A DNA stretch of 64,000 nt, from positions 78,084,028 to 78,148,027 of the forward strand of contig NC_088295.1 in the NCBI RefSeq assembly GCF_032854445.1. The letters run 5' to 3'. Shown piece after piece: positions 25,218 to 38,800 of the stretch. The notes beneath the pieces are model-generated. The model had not been told where the DNA came from and ran no database searches. It was given only the letters and a program-made list of their open reading frames with translations. How positions within the stretch are numbered: the stretch's first letter is position 1; every line of letters starts with the position of its first letter. The DNA comes from Liolophura sinensis. Its lineage: Eukaryota > Mollusca > Polyplacophora > Chitonida > Chitonidae. A program made the position numbers and the translations under genes.

Positions 25218-28200
25218 GTAGTGGAATATTCAGCTCAAGTATATTTTAATTGTCATGTCAACGTGAGGTTTAACGTCAATTAGGCCCTACACGTAATAAG
25301 GAAGTCATTCGTACCTTAATTCCTCTAAAATTTGGGACAGATATTAGTAGTGTTGAATGTAGAATGTTTCATTTCTTTACCAGCCTATTTGAAAAGTAAA
25401 GATATGAGTATGTTGTTCATTAGATGGTCTAACCATGTGAGAAAAAAGAAAGTCAATATCCCTGCTAGAATTACATATATATTGGCCAAAATACGCACAC
25501 CAGGTGTCCCAAATTTTATAAGAAACAGGGTAAGATCTGCAGGCAGTTGCAAGAAATTCATTTTCCACATACCATATTTTCTCGTGGACTGTTTCAATCA
25601 ATTTATTTTTTTTGTTTTGAATGTCAATTAGCGTATATTATTTGACTGTGAATATCTAATGTGTATAAATACGTCCAATTCTGTTTAGTATATGCATGTG
25701 TTACAGTCTGTGTGGACGTGTTGACCTTGACACTGTGAAGATTGTCAGAACAAGTCAATATACATGTATATGCAGACTTCATTATGCACTATGTCATTCA
25801 GTACTTTATAGTTTGCCTATTCATGCATCGTGCACACGTTATTAAACTCTTGGAGAAGTGTCATCTGTTTATCGCTGCGCTTATCGACTAGTTTGGCATC
25901 TGTCATTATTACCTCAAACTTTAATTATTCAAACAGATTCTGCGCGTCTTTTCCGACGAACTAACCTTGACGAACTGGCCTATTCAAGAAGTACACATAT
26001 GAAGTCCTTTTAACATAAACTGCGGCATAATTTTGTTAACTTTGAAAATTATAAATTTAACCCATGTGTATGTTGTCTACGAGTCGCCTATATGTTCTAC
26101 ACAGGTGCGAGTGGTGCCTTTGGCCGGGGTATAGCTGTGGAGTTAGCTACCCGGGGTTACGCCCTCAGTCTTCACGGTCGGGACGAGAAAGAATTAGCCA
26201 CAACAGCAAAGGAGTGTCATGAATTCGGAGCCCCCGCGTCTGATGTACGTCTCATAATACACCCTTAGTCCACAAACGTTATATCGCCTTGAGAATCCTC
26301 ACTGCTTGACTGATGTGTGAGATATTTCTGATATAGGCTGATCGAAGTATTGGTGCTGAATTCAAAATCAGTCTGCAGATTGAGTGACAAAAACTGTGCT
26401 GTCATATCTAAAAACAACCAGCATTAATTCTGCTTCCGGGTTTTTGATGTCGTTGGCTTAATTCTATTAATCATTTTCCATTTTATTAACAAATCAAAAT
26501 GTATCAAAGCAGTAGCCCATGTATGGTAAAATTATGACGACAGACACTGAAGTATTGGTCACGGATCACACTAGGTCAGGGATCACACTGAGTCAGGAGT
26601 CGCACTGGGTCAGAAATCACAATCGGTCGGGGATCACAATGAACCAGTGATCACTGTGGGCCAGGGGTCTGAGATTACACTGGATCAGTGATCACCCTGG
26701 AGTGGGGATCACACTGGATCTGGGACACAATGGGCCAGAGGTCAGGGATCACACTGGGTCAGGTGTCAGAGATCACAATGGGCCAGGGGTCGGGATCAGA
26801 CTGGGCCAGGGATCGCAATCGGCTAGGGATCAGGGATCACACTGGGCCAGGTGTTAGGGATCACAATGGGCCAGGGGCCAGGGATCACAATGGACCAAGG
26901 GTCAAGGATCACACTGGGTCAGGGATCACACTAAATCAGGGATCACACTGGACCAGGGGTCACACTGGGCCAGGATCACATTGGGCCAGGGATCACACTG
27001 CGGTGGGTGGAGATTAAAGTATTCCCGGTGGATACAGCTAGATTCCTCAGGCACCTGTACATCACATGCAAATCTTCTAGTGTAATACGTATATGTTGGT
27101 ATTAATGAAAACAGCTCGGCTATACGTATAAGTATCAGGTATATATGATGCCTTATTAATGAAGCCTTTTTGTGGAGATTAGTACAGTTTTTGATACAAG
27201 AAGAGGTATAGTGTTTGTTGTTGTTGATGTACACTGGTTTACCGACATTTAGTCAGTCATACACCATGTTGTTCAATGTTTTAACCATTCCAGATATTAC
27301 TAGTTAAAGGAGACGTCCGTAGTCCAGAGGATATTGAAGAACTGACCAGGCAAACTAAAGAGAAATTCGGAAAATTGAATGCGCTGGTAAGTCAGTTATA
27401 TACGAAAAAACACGTGTTTGGATGTAGTGGTGGTGTTGGGGGAGGGGTGGGGTGGGGGTTGGGGGGGGGGGGTTGTTGAAGAGAAGAGTTGGGGGAGGGG
27501 TGTTGGAGACGAGAGTTGGGGGAGGGGTGTTGGAGAGGAGAGTTGGGGGAAGGGTGTTGCATAGCATACATGCAGTGTCGCAACAAGAATACCATTGGAA
27601 AATGTTGCGCTTTTATCTATTTATTTATTTGTTTTTATCTAGTGTTACTTAGACCTTAATAAGTATTAACTAATACCACGGTGCTAAGTTTTATGGTTAG
27701 AGGAACCTCCCGGAGTGCTGGGACTAAACCCTCGACCTTTCGCAAATAGCTGACAAAGTAGAACAGGTTTTCAACAACAGTGAACTCCAAACGCTTGCTG
27801 TATATTATCGGAAGGCAAATAATCTCAGACAAACTTCACCATACAGTGCATGGTGGCAGGCAGTCTCTAGGTTGTTCAGTACTACAGGTTTGAACCAAGA
27901 AATCGTATCTCCTTCCCATATTACCAATGAAAGACAAACATCTGAACCACTCAGCCAAGACCAACATGCTTGCGGTGTTTATACACGCTTTATGGTTCAT
28001 TCATCTAACCATTTCCATGCATGTAGATTCCGTCCTGGAGCAAATATTACATATTTAATCTCACAAAATGGAGATCATCGATCAAAATGTGTTCTCACCT
28101 GTTTTGCTCATTTTACTAGATTTGATGCATTTTGATGTCATTAAAGGATGAAAAAAATGGTGAAAATGCACTGTTTGAAACACAAGCAATATAAAGGAAA

Positions 28201-31200
28201 AAGTGGCCCTTTAATATATAGTTAAAGCAGAGTTGTTCTGCATTTACGGCAGCCGTCTGATTCCAAGGTGATGACGAATATCGTATACAACTTGCAGTAG
28301 AGCTAGTGAGTGCTGGTTGCACATTCTGGCTGTTTTACACTTTGGCGGGTTAACAGGATGCAGAATTGTCTTTATGTCGAAAGAGCACGCGTCCTAGAAT
28401 TTACATCCATCATTATACGGTAAATAAGAGCACTGTCCAACCGGGCTAGGTTTACATTGTTCTTTAGCAGTTAATAGCTTAGGTTACATCGGCTGTTCAT
28501 TTACGAAGATTGTTTTTTACCTCCCCTTGCCTCTCGAGGCGAGTGGAAAGCCTTTGTGCCAATCACAAGAATTATGTTTTTAAAGCTAGGCTTTCAAAAA
28601 TTCACGATGTAATATTTTTTTCATCATTTGACCAGTGTTATTTGATTAGTATATGGGGTATTGATCAATTGACAATATGCCCAACAGCGTATAATTACAA
28701 AAGTAAGATATTATAAATGTAAAGTATCTTCTGTTTGATCAAAAGCTTCATTTGGACAGTGTTCCACGGGCATACCTGTAACCTGTAGACTAGGTTTCCA
28801 GAGCCAGGTCTCCTCGCACCATAATGCTGGCCACCGTCGTATATTCTTCCGTACGGCGTAAGATTCCAATCAAAATAAATAAATAAACCCATTGGCAGGT
28901 TTTCTGTTCTGCTTCAGATTAACAACGCAGCAATTGCAAACCCACAAGACCGTCTAGATACAGTGGAACTAAATGAGTTTGACGAGATATTTAGGATAAA
29001 TTTAAGAGCGGCGTTTTACCTAACACAAATCTGTATGCCGTCTCTAGAAGAAACAAAAGGTAAGAACAGCAAGGTAATCAACCTGTGTTTATTTACCTAT
29101 TTGATTGGTATTTACTGCGATATACTAGTACTCATGTTCATTCTTGAAATATGTATGTAATATTTACTACGGCTGATAGGATCAGACCTCAGCTCATCAC
29201 GAGATACCCGACAAACCTTAAGGCCACGTCTAAACCAGCGAGCGCTGAATTCGGGTCTATAACTTCAATTTGACTACGGATGAAGCACAAACTCTTGTCC
29301 CAGAATAACAGAATTTAGCATCTTAAGAAAGTAATCGCCGTATCATCCAAGAGTAAATATTGCAAGCAAAATTATCATTTAATCTTATACTACAACTTAT
29401 GTTCCGATTTGTTCCAGGTACTGTTGTCAACATATCTAGCATCGCATCCGACATGCCGGTAAGTTCATGTAACATGTTAGGATTTCTGGTTGCGGATGAA
29501 TTACCGCCATCTTATGCAGGGCTACCAGCATTATATGGAAGACTAACAGTGTATATATAGGCCGACGCAGTGTAGATTAACGCTTGTCACGAGTTTTGTC
29601 AGTGAAAAATTGATTTCTACGAATAATTCGCAAAAACTAATTAATTGAGTTTTGTGAAACGGCAGTTGTGAGATTAGGTTAATTTGACTCTGATATATGT
29701 ATGCATGTTCTAATGATTTTTCCCCATGCAGAATGCCCAGACGCTAGTTTACGGGATGTCCAAGGCTGCCTTAGACTATTTTACAAAGGCATTGGCAAAC
29801 GGTAAATATGCAGTTCTATACTTCACGCCGATCAGCTATTAGACGGACATGGAACATAAAACATATATTCTACAAAATGTTTGCACTATTTATTCCTCGA
29901 ATGTTTGTAGTGTTGATCTCAATTGCTGCCATATATATCATCTAGCAGTACATTAATTCTTGTCTTGCTTGACCAATCTTTTGTTACGCGTTCATGCATA
30001 CCATTTACAACCAAACATAAATATAGGATTTAATTTTGAACTCGTACTTTTAAATTCTGTCATAATGCATAAACCTATGTAATATTCAGACTGACCGGGT
30101 TCATGTGGACTGTACATTGACATGTTTATTTTCAGACGTCGGTCCGTCTGGAGTAAGGGTGTGCGGTGTTCAGTGAGTGCTCATCTACTCTACATTGCAT
30201 TCTTGGGGAAATTATACATTTAAAACTATGTAGTCACCAGCAACAGTTCTGATTGTTGTTCTATTTGAGATATTTTTCAATGGGTTTCACAATTATAAAA
30301 TTCTAGTCACCTTAGCCGGAGAGCAATGATATAGCATGACGATGATGATTTGCACTCTCTGTTGAATAAGAGGCAATACACAATAAGCGCCAGAATATTT
30401 AAGTTCCGGCTCCTTGAAGTGAAACTCCACGAAGTTACACATATACAAGGTTACCAATGTGCCAATGAATCATTTTGCCTACATTTCAGGCCAGGATACT
30501 TCCCCGCTAAGTTAAAGGAAGGAATGTTCCCAGGCATGGAATCTGTGAGTTCTGAGGCGGTAAGTAAACTGCCGGGTTTGGTAGAATGTGCACGATGAAC
30601 CATGAAATGTAAGAAAGTCGTCAAGCACAATGGCTGTCAATGTAGTAAATAGTTGCTCGGGTTATGTGTAGTCTTTCATCGAAAGCTTGTGACATAAGCG
30701 ACTGTCAAGTTTTACATGAAACTAGTGGAACAACCACAGCAAGCGTATTAATGTGAAGATGAAGTCTCAGGGGAAACCGTCATTCAGTAACAAGAACTAT
30801 TTCTGGGCCACTTTTGACTTAGTTTTCCCAATACTTTTTTCACTTCAGATGAACAAAATAATAATGTCCATGCAACCACTTCGGCGTGTTGGGAAGGTAT
30901 CAGAGATCGCCAAAACCGTAGCCTTTCTTTTATCAGAGGATGCAAGCTTTATCACAGGTGTCAATATTTGTGTGGACGGAGGAATGCATTTCCCAAGTAA
31001 GACAACTTGAATCTAAATCGATCAGCCTGCTCTCACTCCTTGTGGGGCCTTGTTGACACAAGTACTGGTGGGCATTTTACAGCCCGTTTGTACACTTTAA
31101 CGTCATTTATTTGCCACAAAGATCAACAATTTGTAAGTCACAAGACCGACAGTAAATTGGAAAAAGTTGGAAGTTTACGCGGTTTTTTTTCCTCCGATAA

Positions 31201-31580
31201 AACTGATAGTCATCATATAACTGGAAAATTTTAGAGTATGGCATTTAACAACAATCACCTGCATAAATCTCAGCTAAACAATCTTGATGATAACGCCAAA
31301 CATTAAGTTACATGCAACTTACTGAAGTTTAGCAAACCGTTGGTTCATAAAGATTATGCTGTTTATAGATCTGGTATTTATAACTTGGTAAAATATGGAA
31401 AAAACTAAAAAACACAGACTGGATTGACATGGAGGCTGTCAATGAAAATCTCTTCTAAACAATATTCTGATACCGAAACTGCATTAATCCTTTGTCACGA
31501 TGTACCTATGATAGCGATATATGATATATGTTATTGCAGGACTGGATGCCATTAGTGGAGGTTCCTCCGACTCTGACTGA
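24299..31580 (+). CDS. Short-chain dehydrogenase/reductase (classical SDR, FabG-like), probably mitochondrial
   Basis: NAD(P)H-dependent oxidoreductase; substrate unknown. Exons: 24299-24425, 26105-26244, 27294-27386, 28918-29059, 29418-29458, 29732-29801, 30136-30172, 30490-30559 and 30849 onward, all phase-consistent. Residues 1-36 are basic, rich in Ser and Arg and free of acids, which suggests a mitochondrial presequence. The Rossmann glycine motif is TGASGAFG (42-49), with Ala where TGxxxGxG has its second Gly. INNAA (121-125) follows. The catalytic tetrad fits N148, S175, Y188 and K192 (YGMSK), with the 13-residue Ser-Tyr and 27-residue Asn-Ser spacing of FabG. The C-terminal [11 protein letters not shown] is typical. 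Either exon 9 reads to TGA at 31010 (293 aa), or a GT at 30997 joins an exon at 31540-31580 (302 aa). A TATA box precedes it, and introns carry minisatellites and a SINE. Confidence 0.93.
25165..25211. repeat. (TA)n microsatellite
   Basis: A run of TA dinucleotides in dehydrogenase intron 1, followed by TGTATATG. Confidence 0.95.
26560..27005 (+). repeat. Degenerate minisatellite, core GGATCACACTGGGCCAGG
   Basis: More than 20 imperfect copies of a roughly 17-24-bp unit, such as GGATCACACTGGGCCAGG, GGATCACAATGGACCAAGGG and longer GTCAGGGATCAC forms. They fill much of dehydrogenase intron 2 and end about 290 bp before exon 3. The reading frames inside are repeat by-products. Confidence 0.9.
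27421..27557 (+). repeat. G-rich minisatellite, 27-bp unit, with a G-run
   Basis: A GGGGTGGGGTGGGGGTT stretch and a 13-G-class run are followed by about three copies of a 27-bp unit built on GAGAGTTGGGGGAGGGGTGT. The sense strand of dehydrogenase intron 3 therefore has strong G-quadruplex potential, starting about 35 bp after the exon 3 donor. Confidence 0.9.
28757..28890 (+). mobile_element. Truncated SINE, main family
   Basis: CACCATAATGCTGGCCACCG, CGTCGTATATTCTTC, CGTACGGCGTAAGATTCCAA and an AAATA tail. It ends under 30 bp before the acceptor of dehydrogenase exon 4. Confidence 0.75.
31195..31255 (+). mobile_element. Diverged tail fragment of the ACGACGTTAAAC family
   Basis: GTCATCATATAACTGGAAAA, then TTAGAGTATGGCATTTAACA, matching the family tail with substitutions. 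It lies in the dehydrogenase 3'UTR, or in its last intron if that is spliced. Confidence 0.45.
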
Positions 31581-32046
31581 TGGACAGGAACAGGGTCATT
31601 GTGATATTCATCCTTCCCGACCTCTCTCCTCCTCACTCAGGGCTTAGCTTCCACCTTCAACCTATCAGATAAATCTTAAGCTAGTGTCATATGCAGTCCT
31701 TTGTTTTAATGCTCTCTCGGTTCATTGGTGCTCTGTCTTGTAGAAATTCCTTGGTCGCGAACATTTAAGTCTAGATGGTTTGCATGCCCTACTGATGGAC
31801 ACAAGCAGCATTCCAAAGTTACATATAAAATCAGAGGTAAATCATGGGTAACTGTGAAACAGAGGCTTCATAAATGATACCTTTTGCCCTAATTTTAGCC
31901 CACAATGTACAGAGAAGATCCTTCGCAAATGGATTGGAGTTAGCTCAATACACAAATCTGACATACAAGTATATGTGATAATATATGTGTGATGTGTTTT
32001 ACAATGTTGAGTGATGACTAGCTGCCTTCATGAGTTTATGGCATGG

Positions 32047-32052
32047 AATAAA
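32047..32052 (+). terminator. Candidate polyadenylation signal of the dehydrogenase gene
   Basis: AATAAA followed by an A-run, about 470 bp after the distal stop codon and 0.76 kb before the convergent NCAPG2 stop. Confidence 0.4.
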
Positions 32053-32206
32053 AAAAATTATTGATAAATTTGTCTTGGTCCTAGTCTTTGTGTTAATGGA
32101 TGATAGGGACCACTTTCACAAAATGTAAATAATACTATCTGCAGATTATAACGCCATGATTTATGATGAAAGTAAAAAATTTGAAACCGATTTATTTTTT
32201 TGATGA

Positions 32207-32400
32207 GTTGTTTTTGCTGTACTCAAGAATATTTCACTAATACGACGGCAGCCGGCATTATGGTGGGAGGAAACCCACAATGTTTCTAGCAGACCTTACC
32301 ATGTATGGCTAGAGAGGAAGCCAGCATGAGGACAGCGATCATATTGGTAAGAGGCTCCTGGGTCATTGCACTGCGCTGGCATGCTAACCACCTTGGGCAC
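32207..32400 (-). mobile_element. tRNA-derived SINE between two convergent genes
   Basis: Reverse-strand copy: ACTCAAGAATATTTCACTAA, TACGACGGCAGCCGGCATTA, TGGTGGGAGGAAACC, then the head side GAGGCTCCTGGGTCATTGCA. The body has lost part of the sequence after the GGAAACC block. Confidence 0.8.
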
Positions 32401-32476
32401 AAATGGAAACACAATTGAGTTTTGTGAAAGTGGGCCAATTATAACAGTGTAAAACAAAATGATATAGAAAACAAAA

Positions 32477-32482
32477 TTTATT
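32477..32482 (-). terminator. Candidate polyadenylation signal of NCAPG2
   Basis: TTTATT on the plus strand (AATAAA on the minus strand) about 330 bp past the NCAPG2 stop codon. The choice rests on position only. Confidence 0.35.
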
Positions 32483-32812
32483 ACCCCATGACAGTACAAA
32501 TTGAAGATACACGCAGAAAATGACACAAGTGGGGAAACAAAATCTGCTTAACGTATTACAGAGTAGATGTACACTCATAACTAAGAGGTCTGAATGGGAT
32601 GTTAACAAGTTGACTGCACAGCTTTAGAGGTTTCAACCTACTGCATTCTTGTCTTGAGATGACTTTAATCTATCATGCAACATTGACTTAATGTTAAGAA
32701 GTTTAAATATTTGTTCACACGACATGTATAACGTAAAACAGGGCTCTATGTTGTGGAACTACATCCTGCCCCCCGAGTATACACATCTCACACAAGTGTC
32801 CCATAATCCCAG

Positions 32813-35800
32813 CTACCCTGTTATCAACTGGTCTTGTATCTGTCGTAATCTGGACATCAGTCCTCTCAACACCAGCCTGTAAATCAAACATACACATAAG
32901 ACCATTTCTGTCTGCAAATTATTCATTTGATGAGTGTTCAACGTCAATTCAAGAGGATTTCACTGTTATAAATGGAGACCAAAATTAAATGACTCAGGGC
33001 AATTTTCAGCATTCTGATGATATATTTGGTCAATACAAGACCTACATGTCTACGATCAAAGTTTACTGTCAGATTGTCCTTTTTCTTTACTATTATGTGT
33101 GAGATTTACATGCTGATATCATAGCTTGTCTCCACCAAACAACACTAACCCACATTTGCCATTCTTTCCTCTCAAAAAAATTTTGAGAGAGGATTCAAAG
33201 ACCACGAAATAATGGTGTTAATGCTGAGTACCTATCAGGACTGTCCTCCTCGTAGTCAGCCATGTCCTGTTGCATTTGTTCAGCCTGTACTTGTAGGGAG
33301 ACCAGGCAGTCCTTCAGACCTGACACTGATGATTTACCTGTGACAATAGAGCAACACTCTGAGCATTTATCCCAGGACTGTTATCAGTAAGGCAGAATGG
33401 TAATTGATTGGATTATTGTTTAAAGATAAACTGAAAAATGGCAATCAGTTTAATAGGTTGAGGAAAGTGGAGTGCCCGGGGAAACTATCAACCTTTGGCA
33501 AGTTAAAAACACTGAGGCACAACAGTATAATGGGCCAATGAAATTCGGCCTGCACATGCAGTATCTTTTTCTAATTTAAATTTTATTTAATTTAACTAAG
33601 ACATATTTTTGTTTAAACTAGCAGGTCAAGTATACAATACATACAATGGTAGAGGTTTGCAGTCAAGTACACAGCTCCATTCAGTCCGTTTAGGCCAGGC
33701 AAAGCACCGGAGCTGATGCACTCACTCAGCTCTGACGAAAATGACCTGGAATGGAAAAACAAAAGATATCAAGTTTACAACACATCTATTTATTTATTAT
33801 TTATTTCATTTGGATTTAACAACATGTAAAATAATATTTTACTTATCCAATGGCTACACAACGAAAATCATTGTCTCCACGTACCAAACACAAATGACTT
33901 AAAAAGAATGAATTTCAGCTGTAGAAACAAGAGGCACAATTTGCAAAATGTATCTATCTAAAACAAATCTGAAGTAACATTACAATATTTAACAAAAAGA
34001 AATAAATTTTTATCAAAAAGAGTCCTAGATTTCAGAGCACGTGTACTTACGTAGCCATATAGTTTTTCTTGCAAATGATGCTCAGTAAAAATGCAGAAAG
34101 GGGAGGTAAATCTGACAAAGATTCACACAATTCATCTTGATCCAGTTTCCCCTAGGGGGTAGAAAACATGGAAATGCATCACAGATGAAGCAAGAATTAT
34201 TCAGCTCGTGTCATACACAGGTACTAGCTACACACATTGTTTTATAGAATTATTGGTTACTTTTCAGGGAATCAATGTGAATAATACAGCACTAAACTAC
34301 ACCTCTGGTGTCTGAGCAAATTTCTGCCCTCATTCCATGAGGACTATATTCAGTGACGAGTTTATGTGATGACTAAGGTTCGAGATTCACATTTTTACAT
34401 ACTATGAAGACTCACTCCGATATCTGCTGCTTTGAAAATTATTAAGTGACTCACTCAGATATCACCTTCTTCCATAACTACGAATCACACATAACTATAC
34501 GCTGAGGTCAGAGATATGACGTTATCTGTTGCTTTAACATTTATGAATTGACTCCCACACATTTTGTGACGAAAAAGGTTTGACGTCTACATGACAGCTG
34601 CTTTACAGCTATGAAGTCACTAGAAAATTATCAATCTATAATGTCGGAGACTAAATGATTCCATCAGATATCTGTTGCTTTAATAAATAGTGGCACATAA
34701 AACTGAGATGAAACAATTAAGGTTTCACTTTATGGATATCTCCTTCCCAGAGAAGTCGGATATGATATCAGTTGACTCATCAGAATACCATGATGCAGGA
34801 GGTCTGAGATTTAGAGAAAAGTGTTTTATTGACACGCTTAAATCTTAAAAAAAATCTGGCTCTCTTTCCCCAAAAAACTGTATGAAATGACTCACAATTT
34901 TACTGAGATGGGTGAGGTTTAGAGATTACCTACCAGACAACTGTATTAAGTGACTCACTATTTCCATGTGATGGTGAGATCTGAAATGACATCCCAGACA
35001 ACTGTATTAAGTGACTCACTATTTAACTGTGATGGGTGAGGTCTGGTATGACATCCCAGACAACTGTATTAAGTGCCTCACTATTTTACTGTGATGGGTG
35101 AGGTCTGGTATGACTTCCCAGACAACTGTATTAAGTGACTCACTATTTTACTGTGATGGGTGAGGTCTGGTATGACATCCCAGACAACTGTATTAAGTGA
35201 CTCACTAATTTACTGTGATGGGTGAGGTCTGAAATAACTGCTGCCATCACAGAGGACATGATCTCTGGGACAAGTTTGGACTCCAGTTGCCGACATCTGT
35301 AAACTGCTTGTAGCATCTCTGTCATGGTGGGCTTCATACTGGATAACAGCTGAAATATACAATCATCTCTTTTTTGTTAACCAATAAAATCACTTCCTTC
35401 AGTTTTGTACCTGATCCATTTATTTGGTTGGAGTTTTGCCCCAAACTCAATAATATTTGACTTATACGACTGCGGCCAGCATTATGGTGGGAGAAAACCA
35501 GGCAGAGCCCTAGGGAAACCACAACAATCCGCAGGTTGCTGACAGATCTTCCCATGTATGACCAGAGTGGAAGACAGCATGAGCTTGATGTCACTGTGCA
35601 GTTTGTATTTGAAAAAAATAACAGAAAACATGCAATATTTAAATGACCACAGTATGAACCAGGATGAAAGCTTCAAGCCTTGAGTTGTGAGATGTTAATT
35701 ATAGTCAGGTTTATCTGCTATAAAAAATCTTGAGGCATTCATAATTACGGGGAAAAATCTGAACAAAATCACAAGTTTTTTTTGTTATCTAACGTAATGA

Positions 35801-38800
35801 ATGGTACAGGGCTTGGGGGCTAAGATTTTCAGCTGGGGTCGTCCTGAGCAGGTAATCCACTATTAATTTCAAACCCTGCAGTGCATCTATGGCAAAGAAG
35901 AAGTAAGATTTACCGCATCAACTTTCTCCTGTTCCATCAGTGTGAGTGGTTGACTGTCCATGTTCACAAAGGCTGCCATGGACTGCAGCAGTTTGGTAAA
36001 GAGTGAGGGGATGAGGGAGGAGTGAACACTGCCCTCGGCTTCACACACCCTCCATTGCTCTGTCAGCTGGAAGAGGGCCTGGCCAGCCAAGGGAAGTAAC
36101 TCTCCACAAGCACCTAGGTTCAATAATAAACGTTAGCATGAGCATGAATGGATGAATGATTCAGGTTTAATGCCATGTTGGCAGAATTTCAGTCATATTG
36201 TGGCCAAACCTTGTTAGAGCCAGAAAACACTTTCTGTGGTGGAAGACATCATCAACAGACAGCTAAAAAGAATTGTATAACTCAACATTATGTCCATTAC
36301 CATTTTGTAAATCCAGCTCTATGTTGTATCATGACTAGCACTTAGAAAGGAGCATTGTAAATAGTGAAATGAGAATACAAATAAAAGCAAATATAAAATG
36401 ATTATCCTACATGTATTTTTGTTACTAAGTCCGTTCATGGTGATTTTACCAACCTGTCTGTAAACACAACGACACAAAATCTGTAAAGCGTGATGCAAAC
36501 TCCACACTGCCAACACCAACCAGCAGCATGTTACAACCAGTGCACAGCAAACTCTGGAAAATAACAAAATGCCACTTGATGCATTCAATCATCTAAACTA
36601 ACCATACTCTTATAGTCTAATATGAACTCATGAATAGAGAATGTAGGCCAAATGTCATTTGCACAGAGCACATCTAATCAAGATACACTGCATGTTGGAG
36701 AACCAGCAGTGAATTCAGGCCTGATCATTTCACTGAATTTGATGGTAGCAAAATATAAACTCGGACTGGAGAAATTATATCACACATCGGAGAAATTTTA
36801 CAACAATGTCCATTTACCTTTGGCTTCCTACTTGACTGTGAATTAAAAAGTTTATGAAATGTGAAAACAATACATGAGTCAGTTCTCCAGTTATTTCTGT
36901 AATGGACAGACGGATGGACATATATTCAAGACTCGGAAAAAGTTGGCTGAGCATTAACAAATGCAATAAGGGTGTCTCAACACTGGCTGCTAACATGACT
37001 GGCCATACCTGAACCAGGCCAATGGCCAAAGTTCTCAAGGTGCTGGAGTTCTTGTCCACTTTGCGTTTCCTTGTAGACACATCTGCAGAGCTGTGGTCCA
37101 GCTGTGGGTTGTGGAGATAGGATAAGAGTTCCCGGTCAGCCCAGCTGTACAGTTCCTCCATGGATATCACAGCATTATGGCCAGAGTTGTTCTGCAAGAT
37201 GAGCAGGATAAATAGATTACAGGAACTGGCAGGACATTAGAATCTGAAAACAGTATGCCGTTATCTGCTTCAGAACCTGAATCATAGATCTACTGGTTGA
37301 AACAGCCAAATTTTTCAAACAAAACAATTTGTGGAAATGAGCAATTACTTTGTAATGTATAAATTATCTCCTCTCACATATACTATATAACAAAATACAA
37401 TATTTTAGAGGTAAAAAGGTAAAAAAAAAAAAAATGTATTGGATAACCCTCCACTAGAAGTTCAATAAAAAGCTCTAGCTGCTTAACTGAAAGTATAGTT
37501 GACTGAAACAAGCTTCAATTATTTATGCAACTGTTGTTTAACTCCATAGCTGAGGCTATTTTGTTTGTATGATGACAGGTGTATCGTTGGAGGAAACAAG
37601 ACAATCTAGGGTATATTTCAATAATCTTTCTCACATCTAATGTACCGACTTGGAAATCAAGAGGCCTTCAAGGAACCTAATACTCTGCAAACAAAATTGA
37701 GAAGGAATCTACAAAATATGGATAAGACTTAGCATGAACTTAAGGTGTCAACAAAAGAGTCCTTTAGGACACACTTACATCGCTGTGGAGTAGGATTTCT
37801 AGCTTCTGATACATGACAAATGCCTGTGTCAGGAACTCATCCGTTGTCCTTGGTCCCAATGCATCAAGACAAGCAAATTTCTTCTCCAGGCATTTCTAAG
37901 GGACAGATATACAAAGATCATTGTGAACAAAATATGAACAGAATTTTAAAAGTCTTGTTTGATTTATTTCATAATAGTTGCTTAATTGTTGTTTAACACT
38001 ATACAAGAATGTTTTAATTGTGTGTCAGCCTTATCTGAAGCAAAATTACCATCAATATACATGTACAGGTACATCGGGAAATCTTAAGTACACAGGAGTG
38101 AAAAGCATGTTACTGACACTTGAAAGTGTTTACACTCACCAGCACTGATTTGAGGAGACAAGACAATTCCTGCAGTCCTTGTTTACAGTTGATCAGAAGC
38201 AGGCTCTGACATTTGGGGTGAGACATCAGACTTGTCAGGTATCTGATGGCTAGCGTGGGCTGGGGTGTTCTGGGCTCTCTAAACGCCACTGTCTTCTTCT
38301 CTTTCTTCTTTACCTGCACATTGGCATATGAAACTCAAAAAATAACCATACGTGCATTTCATGACATCAACCCTTGATGAAGACCAACTGCTTTGGTGGC
38401 CTAATGGTTAAAGCATCTGCCTCCAAATCGGGTGACCCGGATCAATCCTAGGCCGGGTCTTACAAAAGACTTTAAAATGGTACATAGAGCTGCCTCACTT
38501 GGTGCCCAGTTTTGGAGGTTAGGGCAAGGAAACAGGACTACATGTTTCATGTATCTATGTATGTATGCTTGGCGTTTAATGTCGCACTTAACAATTTTTT
38601 GGTCATATGACGATGAAGAGTCATTGGTCTTGTAGCAAGACGAGTCCATGCCGCCGAAGTGCTGGTGCCACTGACATATCATGCTAACGACACCAGACAT
38701 GACACCTCACCCAGTCACATTATACTGATACTGTATGCTTGCTCTTACCTCTCACTGCGGAGCACTAAGTGAGGCAGCAACTAGTACAATTATTAAAGCC

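Noticed and set aside
26688-27017. 109-codon frame rich in Gly, His and Asp
   Set aside because: It reads through the GGATCACACTGGG minisatellite inside a dehydrogenase intron.
27355-27652. Pro/Thr-rich and Gly/Val-rich frames
   Set aside because: By-products of the 27-bp G-rich minisatellite.
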